Origin: Campylobacter iguaniorum | GTDB lineage: Bacteria; Campylobacterota; Campylobacteria; Campylobacterales; Campylobacteraceae | Length of the DNA: 64,000 nucleotides | Direction of reading: 5' to 3' | Assembly: GCF_000736415.1 (NCBI RefSeq) | Contig: NZ_CP009043.1 | Location: 496,001-560,000, forward strand | Shown here: positions 35,261 through 44,459 of the stretch, in pieces | How the letters are laid out: each line of letters opens with the position of its first letter | Numbering within the stretch: the stretch's first letter is position 1 | Notes under the pieces: generated by a model | The model's database searches: none | The model's input: only the letters and a program-made list of their open reading frames with translations | What the model was told of the DNA's origin: nothing | Translations under genes and position numbers: made by a program

Positions 35261-37855
35261 ATGAGTAGTTTTATTAAAACTCCATTCGTAATGACTGCTG
35301 GACTGTGTCTTGCTATGTCATCAATGTTTGGCGCAAGTGAACTTGAAACTATCATGAAAGAGCGTAACTTGAGTGAGAAAGATGTATTAGCGGCTGCTAA
35401 AACATATCAACCAAGTGGACGTAAAGATGAATATGTAGTATTTTCATCAGGTGGACAAAGCGGACAAATTCTTGTTTATGGTGTTCCATCAATGAGAATT
35501 TACAAATACATTGGTGTTTTCACTCCAGAGCCATGGCAAGGCTATGGATATGACAACGAGAGTAAAGCAATACTAAAAAGCGGAGCCATAAGAGGCAAAG
35601 AGATAACTTGGGGCGATACTCACCACCCAAATTTCACTGAAAAAAATGGTGAATACGTAGGTGATTATCTATTTATAAATGATAAAGCCAACCCAAGAAT
35701 GGCAGTTATCAACTTACACGATTTTGAGACTTCTCAAATAGTTGTAAACCCTATTATGAAGAGCGAACACGGCGGTAGCTTTGTTACTCCAAATACAGAA
35801 TACGTTATCGAAGCTAGCCAATACGCAGCTCCATTAGATAATGGTTATCACCCAATTGATGAGTATGAAGCAGTCTATAGGGGCGCTGTTACACTTTGGA
35901 AATTTGACTATGCAAAAGGCAAGATCGATGAGAAAAAATCATTCTCACTTGAACTTCCTCCATATATGCAAGATCTAAGTGACGCTGGTAAGGGTGAGTC
36001 TATGGGCTGGGCATTTACAAATAGCTTCAACTCAGAGATGTATACTGGTGGTATAGAAAAAGGTCTTCCTCCATTTGAAGCTGGTATGAGTAGAAATGAC
36101 ACTGACTATATGCACGTTTATAACTGGCAAATACTAGAAAAACTAGTTCAAGATCCAAAAAACTACAAAATAATAAATAACCACAAAGTTATTCCAATTA
36201 GCGTAGCAGTTGCAAACAATGCACTTTTCTTGATACCAGAACCAAAATCTCCACACGGTGTTGATGTAACTCCAGATGGTAGATATATTTTAGTTGGTGG
36301 TAAACTTGATACTCACGCATCAGTTTATGACTTTAGAAAAATTAAAAATTTGATCGACAAAAAAGAGTTCGCTGGAAAAGATCCATTTGGTATTCCAATC
36401 CTAGATATGAAAAAAACTCTTCATGGTCAAGTTGAATTAGGTCTTGGACCACTTCACAACGCTTTTGACTCAAAAGATGGTATAGTTTATACATCTTTAT
36501 ATGTTGATAGCCAAGTTGTAAAATGGGACTACAAAAACCTAAAAACTCTTGATAGGGTAAATGTTCACTACAACATAGGTCACCTTGACACTATGGAAGG
36601 TAAATCAGCAAAACCAGTTGGTAAATACGCTCTAGCACTTGATAAACTCTCAATTGATAGATTTAATCCAGTTGGCCCACTTCATCCACAAAACCACCAA
36701 CTTATCGATATAACTGGTGCTAAAATGGAGCTAATCTATGATATGCCAATCCCTCTTGGTGAGCCTCACGATGTTATCTCTATCGCAGCTAGCAAGCTAA
36801 AACCAGCTATGACATACAAAATGGGTACAAACTCAAGAACTGGCGAACAATCAGTTGGTATGACTCTAGCAGGACAAGAGAGAATAGAAAGAAAAGGCAA
36901 AGACGTAACTGTTTATGCAACTCTAGTAAGAAGCCATATCAATCCAGAACACATCGAAGTAAATAAAGGTGATAACGTAACTATCTACTTAACAAACTTA
37001 GAGCGTGCTCAAGATGAGACTCACGGTTTTGCAATCGATCTATATAACGTTCATGCTTCAATCGAACCAGGTAAAACCGCAAGTGTTAGCTTTGTAGCTG
37101 ATGAAGAAGGTGTATTCCCTTATTACTGTACAGAGTTTTGTTCAGCACTTCACCTTGAGATGATGGGTTATATGTATGTTAAAGATCCTAACAAAAAATA
37201 TGAATCAGCAAGAAAGATGAAACTTCAAGAGCTTAGCAAACCTGAACTTGAAGCTGAATACAAAAAAGTCATCGCTACAAATAAAGCAACTGATGATGTT
37301 ATCCAAAGCGTTGTAACATTCTTAAAAGAAAAACACTTTGAGAAATATCCAAAAGTTAAACAACTTGTTGAAGATGCACTTGATCAATATGGTAAAATAG
37401 CTGAAGTCAAAGCAAAAGCTGATGAAGCTTATAAAAAAGGCGATATCAACGGTGCTATTTTGTGGGAATACCAAGTATGGCAATACATGGTTAAAACTGC
37501 AGATGTTGGCTTAAGAGCTAAAAATAATCTTACAAAAGCTCTTGCAACTCCTATGAGTCCAGTTGTAGCTCGTGGTGAAGAAGCATACTTAAAAGGCGGA
37601 TGTAATGGTTGTCACGTTATCGGTCAAGTAAGCTCTGGTCCAGATCTAACTGGTGTTTTACTAAGACACGAAAATGCTGAGCAATGGGTATTTGATTTCA
37701 TCAAAAATCCGGCTACTAAATATGAAGAAGATTATGTAAAAGCTATGATAAACTACTTCAACCTTAGAATGCCAAATCAACACATGACAGATCAAGAGAT
37801 CAAAGATATCATCGAATACCTAAAATGGATCGATGAAAACGCTGGACTAAACTAG
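35261..37855 (+). CDS. nosZ: Nitrous oxide reductase, clade II (Sec-exported, cytochrome c-fused)
   Basis: Reduces N2O to N2 in the periplasm. 864 residues from ATG 35261, chosen because AAGGAG precedes it; an in-frame ATG lies 30 nt earlier. The signal peptide lacks twin arginines, so export is Sec-type as in clade II enzymes. The propeller domain carries histidine-rich CuZ motifs ('GDTHHPNF', 'SEHGGSF', 'SPHGVDV', 'EPHDV'). CuA ligands lie in 'YYCTEFCSALHLEMMGY' (Cys623, Cys627, His631, Met634). A C-terminal monoheme cytochrome c domain has Cys781-x2-Cys784-His785, as in Wolinella. Confidence 0.97.
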   Translation: MSSFIKTPFVMTAGLCLAMSSMFGASELETIMKERNLSEKDVLAAAKTYQPSGRKDEYVVFSSGGQSGQILVYGVPSMRIYKYIGVFTPEPWQGYGYDNESKAILKSGAIRGKEITWGDTHHPNFTEKNGEYVGDYLFINDKANPRMAVINLHDFETSQIVVNPIMKSEHGGSFVTPNTEYVIEASQYAAPLDNGYHPIDEYEAVYRGAVTLWKFDYAKGKIDEKKSFSLELPPYMQDLSDAGKGESMGWAFTNSFNSEMYTGGIEKGLPPFEAGMSRNDTDYMHVYNWQILEKLVQDPKNYKIINNHKVIPISVAVANNALFLIPEPKSPHGVDVTPDGRYILVGGKLDTHASVYDFRKIKNLIDKKEFAGKDPFGIPILDMKKTLHGQVELGLGPLHNAFDSKDGIVYTSLYVDSQVVKWDYKNLKTLDRVNVHYNIGHLDTMEGKSAKPVGKYALALDKLSIDRFNPVGPLHPQNHQLIDITGAKMELIYDMPIPLGEPHDVISIAASKLKPAMTYKMGTNSRTGEQSVGMTLAGQERIERKGKDVTVYATLVRSHINPEHIEVNKGDNVTIYLTNLERAQDETHGFAIDLYNVHASIEPGKTASVSFVADEEGVFPYYCTEFCSALHLEMMGYMYVKDPNKKYESARKMKLQELSKPELEAEYKKVIATNKATDDVIQSVVTFLKEKHFEKYPKVKQLVEDALDQYGKIAEVKAKADEAYKKGDINGAILWEYQVWQYMVKTADVGLRAKNNLTKALATPMSPVVARGEEAYLKGGCNGCHVIGQVSSGPDLTGVLLRHENAEQWVFDFIKNPATKYEEDYVKAMINYFNLRMPNQHMTDQEIKDIIEYLKWIDENAGLN

Positions 37856-37875
37856 TCTAAAAGTTCTTATGAACT

Positions 37876-37905
37876 AAAAGCTGCCGTAGAAATACGGTGG
37901 CTTTT
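37876..37905 (+). terminator. Strong hairpin between nosZ and nosB (intra-operon terminator or processing site)
   Basis: AAAAGCTGCCGTA (37876-37888), loop GAAA, TACGGTGGCTTTT (37893-37905): a 13-bp stem with two G-T pairs and a stable GNRA tetraloop, ending in TTTT. A small AGTTC/GAACT hairpin (37862-37875) precedes it. It would lower read-through into the maturation genes. Confidence 0.8.
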
Positions 37906-37914
37906 AATGCACGA

Positions 37915-37972
37915 TATAACAAATTAAATTTAGTATTAAACCGTTTAGTTCAATACTAAATTAAATAAAGGA
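37915..37972 (+). promoter_or_regulatory. Promoter-like box and leader hairpin before nosB
   Basis: TATAAC (37915-37920) predicts a start near 37927, where AATTTAGTATT (37927-37937) begins; it pairs with AATACTAAATT (37952-37962) in a perfect 11-bp stem. The ribosome binding site AAAGGAAAAA follows directly. A second nos promoter or an RNA-processing site would explain it. Confidence 0.5.
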
Positions 37973-37978
37973 AAAACG

Positions 37979-38749
37979 ATGAAGAAGTACCAAATTTACA
38001 CCATTTTGGCTCTAGTTTTGATGACTATTGGATTTACTATTCCAGTTATTGCTTATCACGGAATGGGTGATAAGATAAAAAACGAAATTAGCTTACCAAG
38101 CTATGTGTATCCAATATACAATCTTTACACAAAGATCCAATACAAAAACCATCTTATGGCTGAAGATGTCAAGTATGATCTAGCTAAAATGATCGAAACT
38201 AGATCAGAAATCGGCGTTCCAAGTTTGCCTATATGGTATGTCTCACTTGAAGCACCAAACTATCCAAAAGAAGCTTTTCCAGATGGGATTCCAGTATATT
38301 TTCACGTAGATGGATATAGTGGTGATGTTCATGAGATGAATACCATAAATCACTATATAGGAATGTACCCTATGGAGCATGGTGGCAATGTCGAAAGAGC
38401 TATAGCTCCGTATTATTTGTTGGTTGCGACTATTTGTATGTTGCTTTATCTATACTATGATGGCAAAGGCAATTCACTTCTTATGATACCAACTATCATA
38501 GCTCCAGTTTTGTTTATGAGTGCATTTGCTGGCTGGCTTTATTGGTACGGACATAATATGCAAGAGTGGGGTGCATTTAAAATAAAACCATTTATGCCAA
38601 CAGCTTTAGGTGATGGCAAGGTGGCTCAGTTTACCACTCACTCATATCCGACTATAGGATTTTGGGTAATGATGGCGATGAGCATTTTATGTATTTTGGC
38701 AATATTTTCCAAAAATAAATATTTGAGAGAGAAAAAGGAAGTTGCGTGA
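37979..38749 (+). CDS. nosB: NosB, membrane protein of clade II nos operons
   Basis: 256 residues: an N-terminal transmembrane segment (8-28), a periplasmic domain of about 110 residues, then three further segments (about 139-157, 164-186 and 225-243). It lies directly after nosZ, the place of NosB in Wolinella and other clade II clusters, where it is needed for N2O respiration though its chemistry is unknown. Histidine-bearing segments ('INHYIGMYPMEHGG', 'YGHNM') are present. It overlaps nosD by 4 nt. Confidence 0.85.
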   Translation: MKKYQIYTILALVLMTIGFTIPVIAYHGMGDKIKNEISLPSYVYPIYNLYTKIQYKNHLMAEDVKYDLAKMIETRSEIGVPSLPIWYVSLEAPNYPKEAFPDGIPVYFHVDGYSGDVHEMNTINHYIGMYPMEHGGNVERAIAPYYLLVATICMLLYLYYDGKGNSLLMIPTIIAPVLFMSAFAGWLYWYGHNMQEWGAFKIKPFMPTALGDGKVAQFTTHSYPTIGFWVMMAMSILCILAIFSKNKYLREKKEVA

Positions 38750-39960
38750 GAAAACTTGGCTTTTTAGTCCTTGCTTTTAATATTTGTCTTGCGAATCCAC
38801 TTCAAGATGCGATAAATAACGCAAATGATGGTGACGTCATCACTCTTGGGGCTGGAGTATATGAGGGAAATATACTCATAAACAAGCCTATAACCATAGA
38901 CGGCAAGGATCAAAAAGCAATCATCAGAGGTAACGGCACTGGTGATGTGATCAAAATCACAAGTGGAAATGTCAGGCTTTTAAATTTAACCATAGAAAAT
39001 AGTGGAAACTCGCATACTACTATAGATTCTGGCATTACTTGTGATAATGCAAGTGATATTTTGATAGAGGGAAACTCGCTTAAAAGTACGCTTTTTGGAG
39101 TAAATTTCAAACAGTGTAACAACTCAAAGATATTAAACAACAAAATTACTTCAAAGCCAGTTGATCTAGGGCTTAGGGGAGATGCGATAAGGCTTTGGTA
39201 TAGCCATGATAATATAGTTGAAGGCAACTACGTATATGACAGCAGAGATATGGTCGTATGGTACTCAAGCAACAACATAATTAGAAAAAATTATGGCGAG
39301 AGAGGTAGATACTCACTTCACTTTATGTACGCTGGAAAAAGTCTTGTAGAAGAAAATGAGTTTAAGCAAAATTCAGTTGGAATTTTCTTTATGTTTTCTT
39401 CTGGCTCACTTGTGAGAAATAATAAAGTTTTTAGCTCTACTGGGGCTTTTGGAGTTGGGATAGGTATGAAAGATACTAGTGATTTTGTGATCGAAAACAA
39501 CATACTTTCGCACAATGCAAGGGGCTTGTATCTTGACCAGTCGCCATTTCAGCCAGGAACTGTAAATGTGTTTAAAAATAATCAAATTTTATACAACACA
39601 TCTGGCATTCAGTTTCACGCAACTCAGCATAAAAGTATCTTTGAAAACAACGATTTCATAGGAAATATGGAAGTTGCTATCAATGATACCCCAGGCTCAA
39701 AAATAGCCAAAAATGAGTGGAGCAATAATTATTTTGATGATTATGCTGGATTTGATAGGGATAAAAATGGCATAGGAGATATTGCGTACAAGAACTTTAC
39801 TTATCTTGATTCGCTCTGGCAATACTATCCAAATTTGAGATTTTTTTATGGAAGTTCTATCATGACTATACTAAATTTTATAGCAAGACTTGCTCCGTTT
39901 TCTGAGCCAGAACTTTTAATAACAGATTCTATGCCAAAAACAAGGCCAAACCATGACTAG
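38746..39960 (+). CDS. nosD: NosD, periplasmic copper-site maturation protein
   Basis: 404 residues starting at GTG. A signal peptide is followed by right-handed beta-helix repeats of the CASH/pectate-lyase type, with many N-x-I/V-x-x-N turns ('NNSKILNNKI', 'SNNIIRKNYGE', 'ENNILSHNARG'). NosD works with the NosFY ABC transporter to build the CuZ sulfide cluster of NosZ. It is coupled to nosB (GTGA) and its end overlaps nosG by 8 nt. Confidence 0.92.
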   Translation: MRKLGFLVLAFNICLANPLQDAINNANDGDVITLGAGVYEGNILINKPITIDGKDQKAIIRGNGTGDVIKITSGNVRLLNLTIENSGNSHTTIDSGITCDNASDILIEGNSLKSTLFGVNFKQCNNSKILNNKITSKPVDLGLRGDAIRLWYSHDNIVEGNYVYDSRDMVVWYSSNNIIRKNYGERGRYSLHFMYAGKSLVEENEFKQNSVGIFFMFSSGSLVRNNKVFSSTGAFGVGIGMKDTSDFVIENNILSHNARGLYLDQSPFQPGTVNVFKNNQILYNTSGIQFHATQHKSIFENNDFIGNMEVAINDTPGSKIAKNEWSNNYFDDYAGFDRDKNGIGDIAYKNFTYLDSLWQYYPNLRFFYGSSIMTILNFIARLAPFSEPELLITDSMPKTRPNHD

Positions 39961-40633
39961 ACGAGATTTTAGTATATTTAGCATAGCCACACTTGCCACA
40001 AGCGTCGCAGGTGGATTTGCTATAAATAAATTTTATGATAAAAAACCGCATTTAAGACCGCCAGGAAGTGCGAAAAACTTTGAGTCACTATGTATCAAAT
40101 GTGGTCAATGCGTGCAAGTTTGCCCATATCATAGTATTGAGCTTTTGGGCGTTGATGATGGTGTAAATATAGCTACTGCGTTTATTGATCCAAGCAAAAG
40201 AGGGTGCTATCTTTGCGATCTATTTCCTTGTGTGCTGGCCTGTCCAAGTGGGGCACTAGATCACAACACTACAAGCATAAAAGATGTGAAAATGGGCGTT
40301 GGCGTGGTTGTGAACTTGCCAAGCTGTTATGCAAATTTACAAAAAGATGTCCAAAAAAGCGATGTCGAGCATCTTTTGGAGCGAAAAACGTTCAACGAGC
40401 GTGAAGAAAAAGCCAAACAAATCATAGCTGATAATGTTGGCAAAAACTGCTCTTTATGCGTGGATTCATGTCCGGTTTCTGGAGCGATAAGCTTAGCTCA
40501 AATAGATGGCAAACCAGCACCTAAATTTAGCGCTGATTGCGTTGGATGTGGGGTTTGTGTGGAAGTTTGCTTTGCAAAGGTTATTGAGATCGCAGCTGGC
40601 AAAAGCTATGACGAAATTTATAAGGAAAATTGA
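39953..40633 (+). CDS. nosG: NosG, ferredoxin-type iron-sulfur protein
   Basis: 226 residues, NapG-like. The N-terminus has 'TRRDFSIFSIATLATSVAGG', a twin-arginine-type signal or anchor. Several [4Fe-4S] cysteine groups follow: 'CIKCGQCVQVCP', 'CYLCDLFPCVLACP', 'CSLCVDSCP' and 'CVGCGVCVEVC'. With NosH it is thought to form a menaquinol dehydrogenase feeding electrons through NosC1 and NosC2 to NosZ. Confidence 0.9.
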   Translation: MTRRDFSIFSIATLATSVAGGFAINKFYDKKPHLRPPGSAKNFESLCIKCGQCVQVCPYHSIELLGVDDGVNIATAFIDPSKRGCYLCDLFPCVLACPSGALDHNTTSIKDVKMGVGVVVNLPSCYANLQKDVQKSDVEHLLERKTFNEREEKAKQIIADNVGKNCSLCVDSCPVSGAISLAQIDGKPAPKFSADCVGCGVCVEVCFAKVIEIAAGKSYDEIYKEN

Positions 40634-41172
40634 TGAAAAAACTAGTTATATTTAGTATTTGTGCTTTGTGCTTTTTGGGATGCAGTAGTGAGGATAAAAA
40701 GGCGGTTCAAGAAATAGAGCAAAATACTACCACAACCTCCATAACGGTTAAAAAAGGCGATGCCTTGCAAAACACTCAAAATCAGTGGATGAGCTATGAT
40801 ATGGACGGCCAAAAAAGAGTTAAATTTGGTCTTGGTAATGAGAATAACGAAACCACAAAATCAATAGGCGCTTTGGCATTAACAAGAACTCCACTTCAAA
40901 GCATAAACAAAGCTTTGATAAGAGGAAGATTAAGCAATAACTTCCTTATAAAATGCTCAGCCTGTCACGATGACTATGCAAACGGAATCATCGGTCCATC
41001 TTTGCTTGCAAAGACAAATGATGAGATATTTAACATGATAAACGCTTATAAAACAAAAACCAAAGCTAATGTTTTGATGGCGGATTTGGTCAAAAAAATG
41101 GATGAAAAAGAGATTAGAGCTTTAGCAGATGAAATAAGTAAATTTAATGAACAATTTAGGAGCAAAAAATGA
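40633..41172 (+). CDS. nosC1: NosC1, lipoprotein monoheme cytochrome c
   Basis: 179 residues from ATG 40633, overlapping the nosG stop, with AAGGA 6 nt upstream. Lipobox FLGC (Cys17) predicts a lipid anchor. One heme site, 'CSACHDDYANG', lies in the second half. It should carry electrons in the periplasm between the NosGH complex and NosZ. The end overlaps nosC2 by 4 nt. Confidence 0.85.
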   Translation: MKKLVIFSICALCFLGCSSEDKKAVQEIEQNTTTTSITVKKGDALQNTQNQWMSYDMDGQKRVKFGLGNENNETTKSIGALALTRTPLQSINKALIRGRLSNNFLIKCSACHDDYANGIIGPSLLAKTNDEIFNMINAYKTKTKANVLMADLVKKMDEKEIRALADEISKFNEQFRSKK

Positions 41173-41618
41173 ATACAGGAAAAATAGTTGCAGGCACACT
41201 TGGCGGAGTTGTTGTACTTTTGATGGTTTATTTGATGGCTAGCGGAGATAGCACTCCAGTAGCTGCGAAGCAAGAAGTAGCAAAACAAGCTGCGACTCCA
41301 GTAGCTCAGCCAAAGCAAGAAGAGGGCTTCCAAACTAGCAGTGAACTAAATAAAATAAAAGAGCTAAAACAAAGTGTAACGATCACAAATGACGGCGTTA
41401 GCAAGCTTTATCTAAGAAGTTGCGCTCCATGTCATGGAAAAGATGGCAAAGGAATCCTAGCTCCAGACATAACTGGCAAAAACAAAGAAGCTATTTTAGC
41501 CTCACTACATGACTATAAGGCAGATAAAATCCCAAATAGCTTAATGAAGGGACTTTTGACAAACGTAAGTGATGAGAATTTAACCCAGCTAGCTGATGAA
41601 ATAGCTAACTTTAAATAA
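41169..41618 (+). CDS. nosC2: NosC2, membrane-anchored monoheme cytochrome c
   Basis: 149 residues: an N-terminal membrane anchor (about 5-25), an Ala/Pro/Gln/Lys-rich linker (about 30-52) and a small cytochrome c domain with 'CAPCHGKDGKG'. It pairs with NosC1 in the same operon and, by position in Wolinella clusters, relays electrons to the cytochrome domain of NosZ. Confidence 0.85.
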   Translation: MNTGKIVAGTLGGVVVLLMVYLMASGDSTPVAAKQEVAKQAATPVAQPKQEEGFQTSSELNKIKELKQSVTITNDGVSKLYLRSCAPCHGKDGKGILAPDITGKNKEAILASLHDYKADKIPNSLMKGLLTNVSDENLTQLADEIANFK

Positions 41619-41623
41619 AAGCC

Positions 41624-42520
41624 ATGAATAAATTTGAAAAACGCCAAACCGTCGCAAATGCGAGCTTTTTTAGCACATTTATAACTACAAAAGAAAATGG
41701 CAAAAAGGTGCCAAGCATTAGATTTTATAGGTATTTTACTATGATTTTGGTGCATTTGCTTTTTGTGCTTTCATTTGTCGCTGATGTGCAAGTGCTTGAG
41801 GGCGATATAACAGGCTCAAGAATGATAGGATTTCACTTAGCAGATCCATTTATCACCACTGAAGTCGTGCTAGCTCATCATGATTTTCCTGTAAATTTGC
41901 TAATTGGCTCTATAACGATACTTGCATTTTACGTACTTTTTGCTGGTAGGGCATTTTGTAGCTGGGTGTGTCCGTATAATTTTTTTGCTGAATTTGCCGA
42001 AAGACTAAATGCAAAACTAATAAAAGCCAAAATTATAAAAGATAGAGAGTTTGATCACAGGGTCAAATATATCTTTTTAATCGCATTTTGGGTACTTAGT
42101 TTTACTAGTGGATATTTGGTTTTTGAGATTGTAAATGTAGAGGGAATCATATCAAGATTTATTATTTATGGTTACAGCGCTGCTATTTGGTGGGTTGTGC
42201 TTATATTTTTGGGTGAAGTTTTCTTCTCAAGGAGATTTTGGTGTAGATATGTCTGTCCGATCGGGACTTTGTATTCACTCATCACCAAATATAGAGCCAT
42301 AAAAATAAGCTGGAATAAAGAAAAATGCGACCATTGTGGGGTTTGCATGGATGTTTGTATGGTTCCTAAAGTCCTTGAGATGACAAAGGCAAAAAACAAA
42401 GACGCAAGTGGTGATAAATTTAGCGTAGCTAGTGGAGATTGCACGCTTTGTGGTAGGTGTATCGATGTATGTCACCAAGACGCTCTAGGCTATGAAAATA
42501 GATTAAAAAAACTACTATAA
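41624..42520 (+). CDS. nosH: NosH, polytopic iron-sulfur quinol dehydrogenase subunit
   Basis: 298 residues, NapH-like. Four hydrophobic segments, two cytoplasmic-type C-x3-CP motifs ('CSWVCPYNFF' and 'CRYVCPIGTLYS') and two C-terminal [4Fe-4S] groups ('CDHCGVCMDVC' and 'CTLCGRCIDVCHQD'). It is the predicted menaquinol-oxidising membrane partner of NosG. It starts 5 nt after nosC2. Confidence 0.9.
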   Translation: MNKFEKRQTVANASFFSTFITTKENGKKVPSIRFYRYFTMILVHLLFVLSFVADVQVLEGDITGSRMIGFHLADPFITTEVVLAHHDFPVNLLIGSITILAFYVLFAGRAFCSWVCPYNFFAEFAERLNAKLIKAKIIKDREFDHRVKYIFLIAFWVLSFTSGYLVFEIVNVEGIISRFIIYGYSAAIWWVVLIFLGEVFFSRRFWCRYVCPIGTLYSLITKYRAIKISWNKEKCDHCGVCMDVCMVPKVLEMTKAKNKDASGDKFSVASGDCTLCGRCIDVCHQDALGYENRLKKLL

Positions 42521-42531
42521 AAAGGTAAAGC

Positions 42532-43179
42532 TTGATAAAAATAGATAGTATCACTAAAACTTTTGCTAGTCAAACGGTTTTAGACAGTGTAAATTTAGAG
42601 ATAGAAGACGGGCAAAAGGTTCTTATAATAGGTCAAAATGGAGCTGGAAAATCTACTCTTATGAAAGCGATTTTAGGCGAGCTTATATGCGACACGGGCA
42701 CTATTACGATAAATGGAATCGACCCGACAAAAGATAGAAAAAAGGCTTTAGAGTTTTTAAGCTTCGTGCCTCAAACCCCGCCACCTCTTAAACTAAGAGT
42801 TGATGAGCTTTGTGAATATAGTATAAAATCTAGCGGGTCAAATTTAAGCGATATAAAAGCTTATCTAAAAGACCTTGAGCTTGACTATGATAAAGAGGCA
42901 AAAAAGCCATTTTATAAGCTTTCGGGCGGTATGAAACAAAAGGTTTTGATAGCCATAGCACTAGCCAGAAAATCAAATACCATAATGTTTGATGAGCCTA
43001 CAGCCAACCTCGATCCAGAAGCAAGGGATAGATTTTTAGAGCTTTTGAATGCTAAATTTAAAGACAAAACAATTATCTTCATATCTCACAGGATAAGCGA
43101 AGTAAAAGGCATCGTAACTAAAGTCGTAGAAATGGATCTTGGCAAAATCGTAAATGAGCGAAGGATAGAAAATGAGTAA
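42532..43179 (+). CDS. nosF: NosF, ABC transporter ATP-binding protein
   Basis: 215 residues, starting at TTG after AAAGG. Walker A 'GQNGAGKST', ABC signature 'LSGGMKQKV' and Walker B 'TIMFDEPTANLDPEA' are intact. With NosY it forms the transporter that supplies a sulfur species to NosD for copper cluster assembly. It overlaps nosY by 8 nt. Confidence 0.92.
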   Translation: MIKIDSITKTFASQTVLDSVNLEIEDGQKVLIIGQNGAGKSTLMKAILGELICDTGTITINGIDPTKDRKKALEFLSFVPQTPPPLKLRVDELCEYSIKSSGSNLSDIKAYLKDLELDYDKEAKKPFYKLSGGMKQKVLIAIALARKSNTIMFDEPTANLDPEARDRFLELLNAKFKDKTIIFISHRISEVKGIVTKVVEMDLGKIVNERRIENE

Positions 43180-43999
43180 TTTACTTTTGATAACAAAAAT
43201 AGATATAAAAGAGTCTTTCCGCTCAAAATGGTTTTTGCTCTATCTGCTTATTTTTGCTGGACTTATAGCGGTGTTTTTCGTAACTGGCGTGGTCGATAGC
43301 AGAGTGGCTGGATTTAGCGGGCTTACTCGTATGCTTTTGCTTTTTATCCAAATTTGCATAATCATCTTGCCGATTTTTATCTTGATAACTACAGTTAGAA
43401 GTATTAGTTCAGATAGAGAAGCTGGGGCTTTGGAGTACCTGCTAAGCTTCCCAGTATCTTTAAAAGAATATTACTTTGGCAAGGCTTTGGGCAGAGCTTT
43501 TACTGTGCTTTTGCCTATTGTTTTAGCACTCATCTTTTCTGTGATTATATCGATCATAAAAGGCGTTAGTGTGACTTGGGATCTGTTTTTTTACTACACT
43601 GGACTTTTGGTTGTTTTAGGATTTGTCTTTTTATCTTTTGGATTTTTGATTTCTAGTAGTATCAAAAGCGGTGAGTTTGGGCTTGGGGTTGCGTTTTTGT
43701 TTTGGCTGTTTTTGCTTGCATTTTTAGATCTTGCATTAATCGGACTTATGATGCAAAGTGCTATTAATGAAAATATCATCTACTCTATTGCTATCATAAA
43801 TCCGCTTCAAGTCTTTAGAATAGCAGCCATGAGTATGTTTGATCCAAATTTAGCAGTCATTGGACCAGCGGCTTACTTCATACTTGATAGTTTTGGCAAA
43901 GTTAGTTTTATATTATATTCACTTATTTATCCTATAATACTTGGAAGCTTTTGTTTATATTTTGGGTATTATCTATTTTCAAAGAGAGATTTGGTATGA
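43172..43999 (+). CDS. nosY: NosY, ABC transporter permease
   Basis: 275 residues with six hydrophobic segments and the family loop 'SSDREAGALEYLLSFPVSLKEYYFGKALGR', which couples to the ATPase NosF. Its stop overlaps the nosL start (ATGA at 43996-43999). Confidence 0.9.
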   Translation: MSNLLLITKIDIKESFRSKWFLLYLLIFAGLIAVFFVTGVVDSRVAGFSGLTRMLLLFIQICIIILPIFILITTVRSISSDREAGALEYLLSFPVSLKEYYFGKALGRAFTVLLPIVLALIFSVIISIIKGVSVTWDLFFYYTGLLVVLGFVFLSFGFLISSSIKSGEFGLGVAFLFWLFLLAFLDLALIGLMMQSAINENIIYSIAIINPLQVFRIAAMSMFDPNLAVIGPAAYFILDSFGKVSFILYSLIYPIILGSFCLYFGYYLFSKRDLV

Positions 44000-44451
44000 G
44001 AAATGTATTTTTATGTGCTTTGGTTTGTGCGTTTTGTTTGGGGGAAAATTTAAAAGATAGCGAGTTTTTTAAAGACACTAATACGACTTGCCCTATTAAA
44101 TTTATAGACGTGTTTAATCATCCCGATTGGATATCTGTTTTGGAGTACAAAAATGGACAAAAAGTCCTTTTTAGCTCAGTTAAACCGATGTTTCACTACT
44201 TTTACACTGACTCATATAAGCACATTTCGCCACTTAAAAAGATGTATGTGACTGACTATAAGAGCAAAGAGCTGATAGACGCTGCGAGTGCTTACTATGT
44301 GTTTGGCAGTAGGGTAGTTAGTAATAGTGGAGATGATTTGATACCATTTTTAAGTCTTGAAGATGCAAAAGATTTTATGGCAAAAAACTCAGGTCATAAA
44401 ATAATGGAATTTAAAGATATAAACAAAAAACTCATAGATTATCTTAATTAG
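43996..44451 (+). CDS. nosL: NosL, copper-delivery protein
   Basis: 151 residues from ATG 43996, chosen for the ATGA overlap with nosY; a longer frame from 43951 runs antiphase through nosY. NosL family marks are 'KVLFSSVKPMFHYF', 'YVTDYKSKELIDAASAYYVFGS' and 'FLSLEDAKDFM'. NosL binds Cu(I) for NosZ. The signal region 'NVFLCALVCAFCLGENLKD' has cysteines but no clean lipobox, so lipid anchoring is uncertain. Confidence 0.88.
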   Translation: MRNVFLCALVCAFCLGENLKDSEFFKDTNTTCPIKFIDVFNHPDWISVLEYKNGQKVLFSSVKPMFHYFYTDSYKHISPLKKMYVTDYKSKELIDAASAYYVFGSRVVSNSGDDLIPFLSLEDAKDFMAKNSGHKIMEFKDINKKLIDYLN

Positions 44452-44459
44452 GATTAAAT

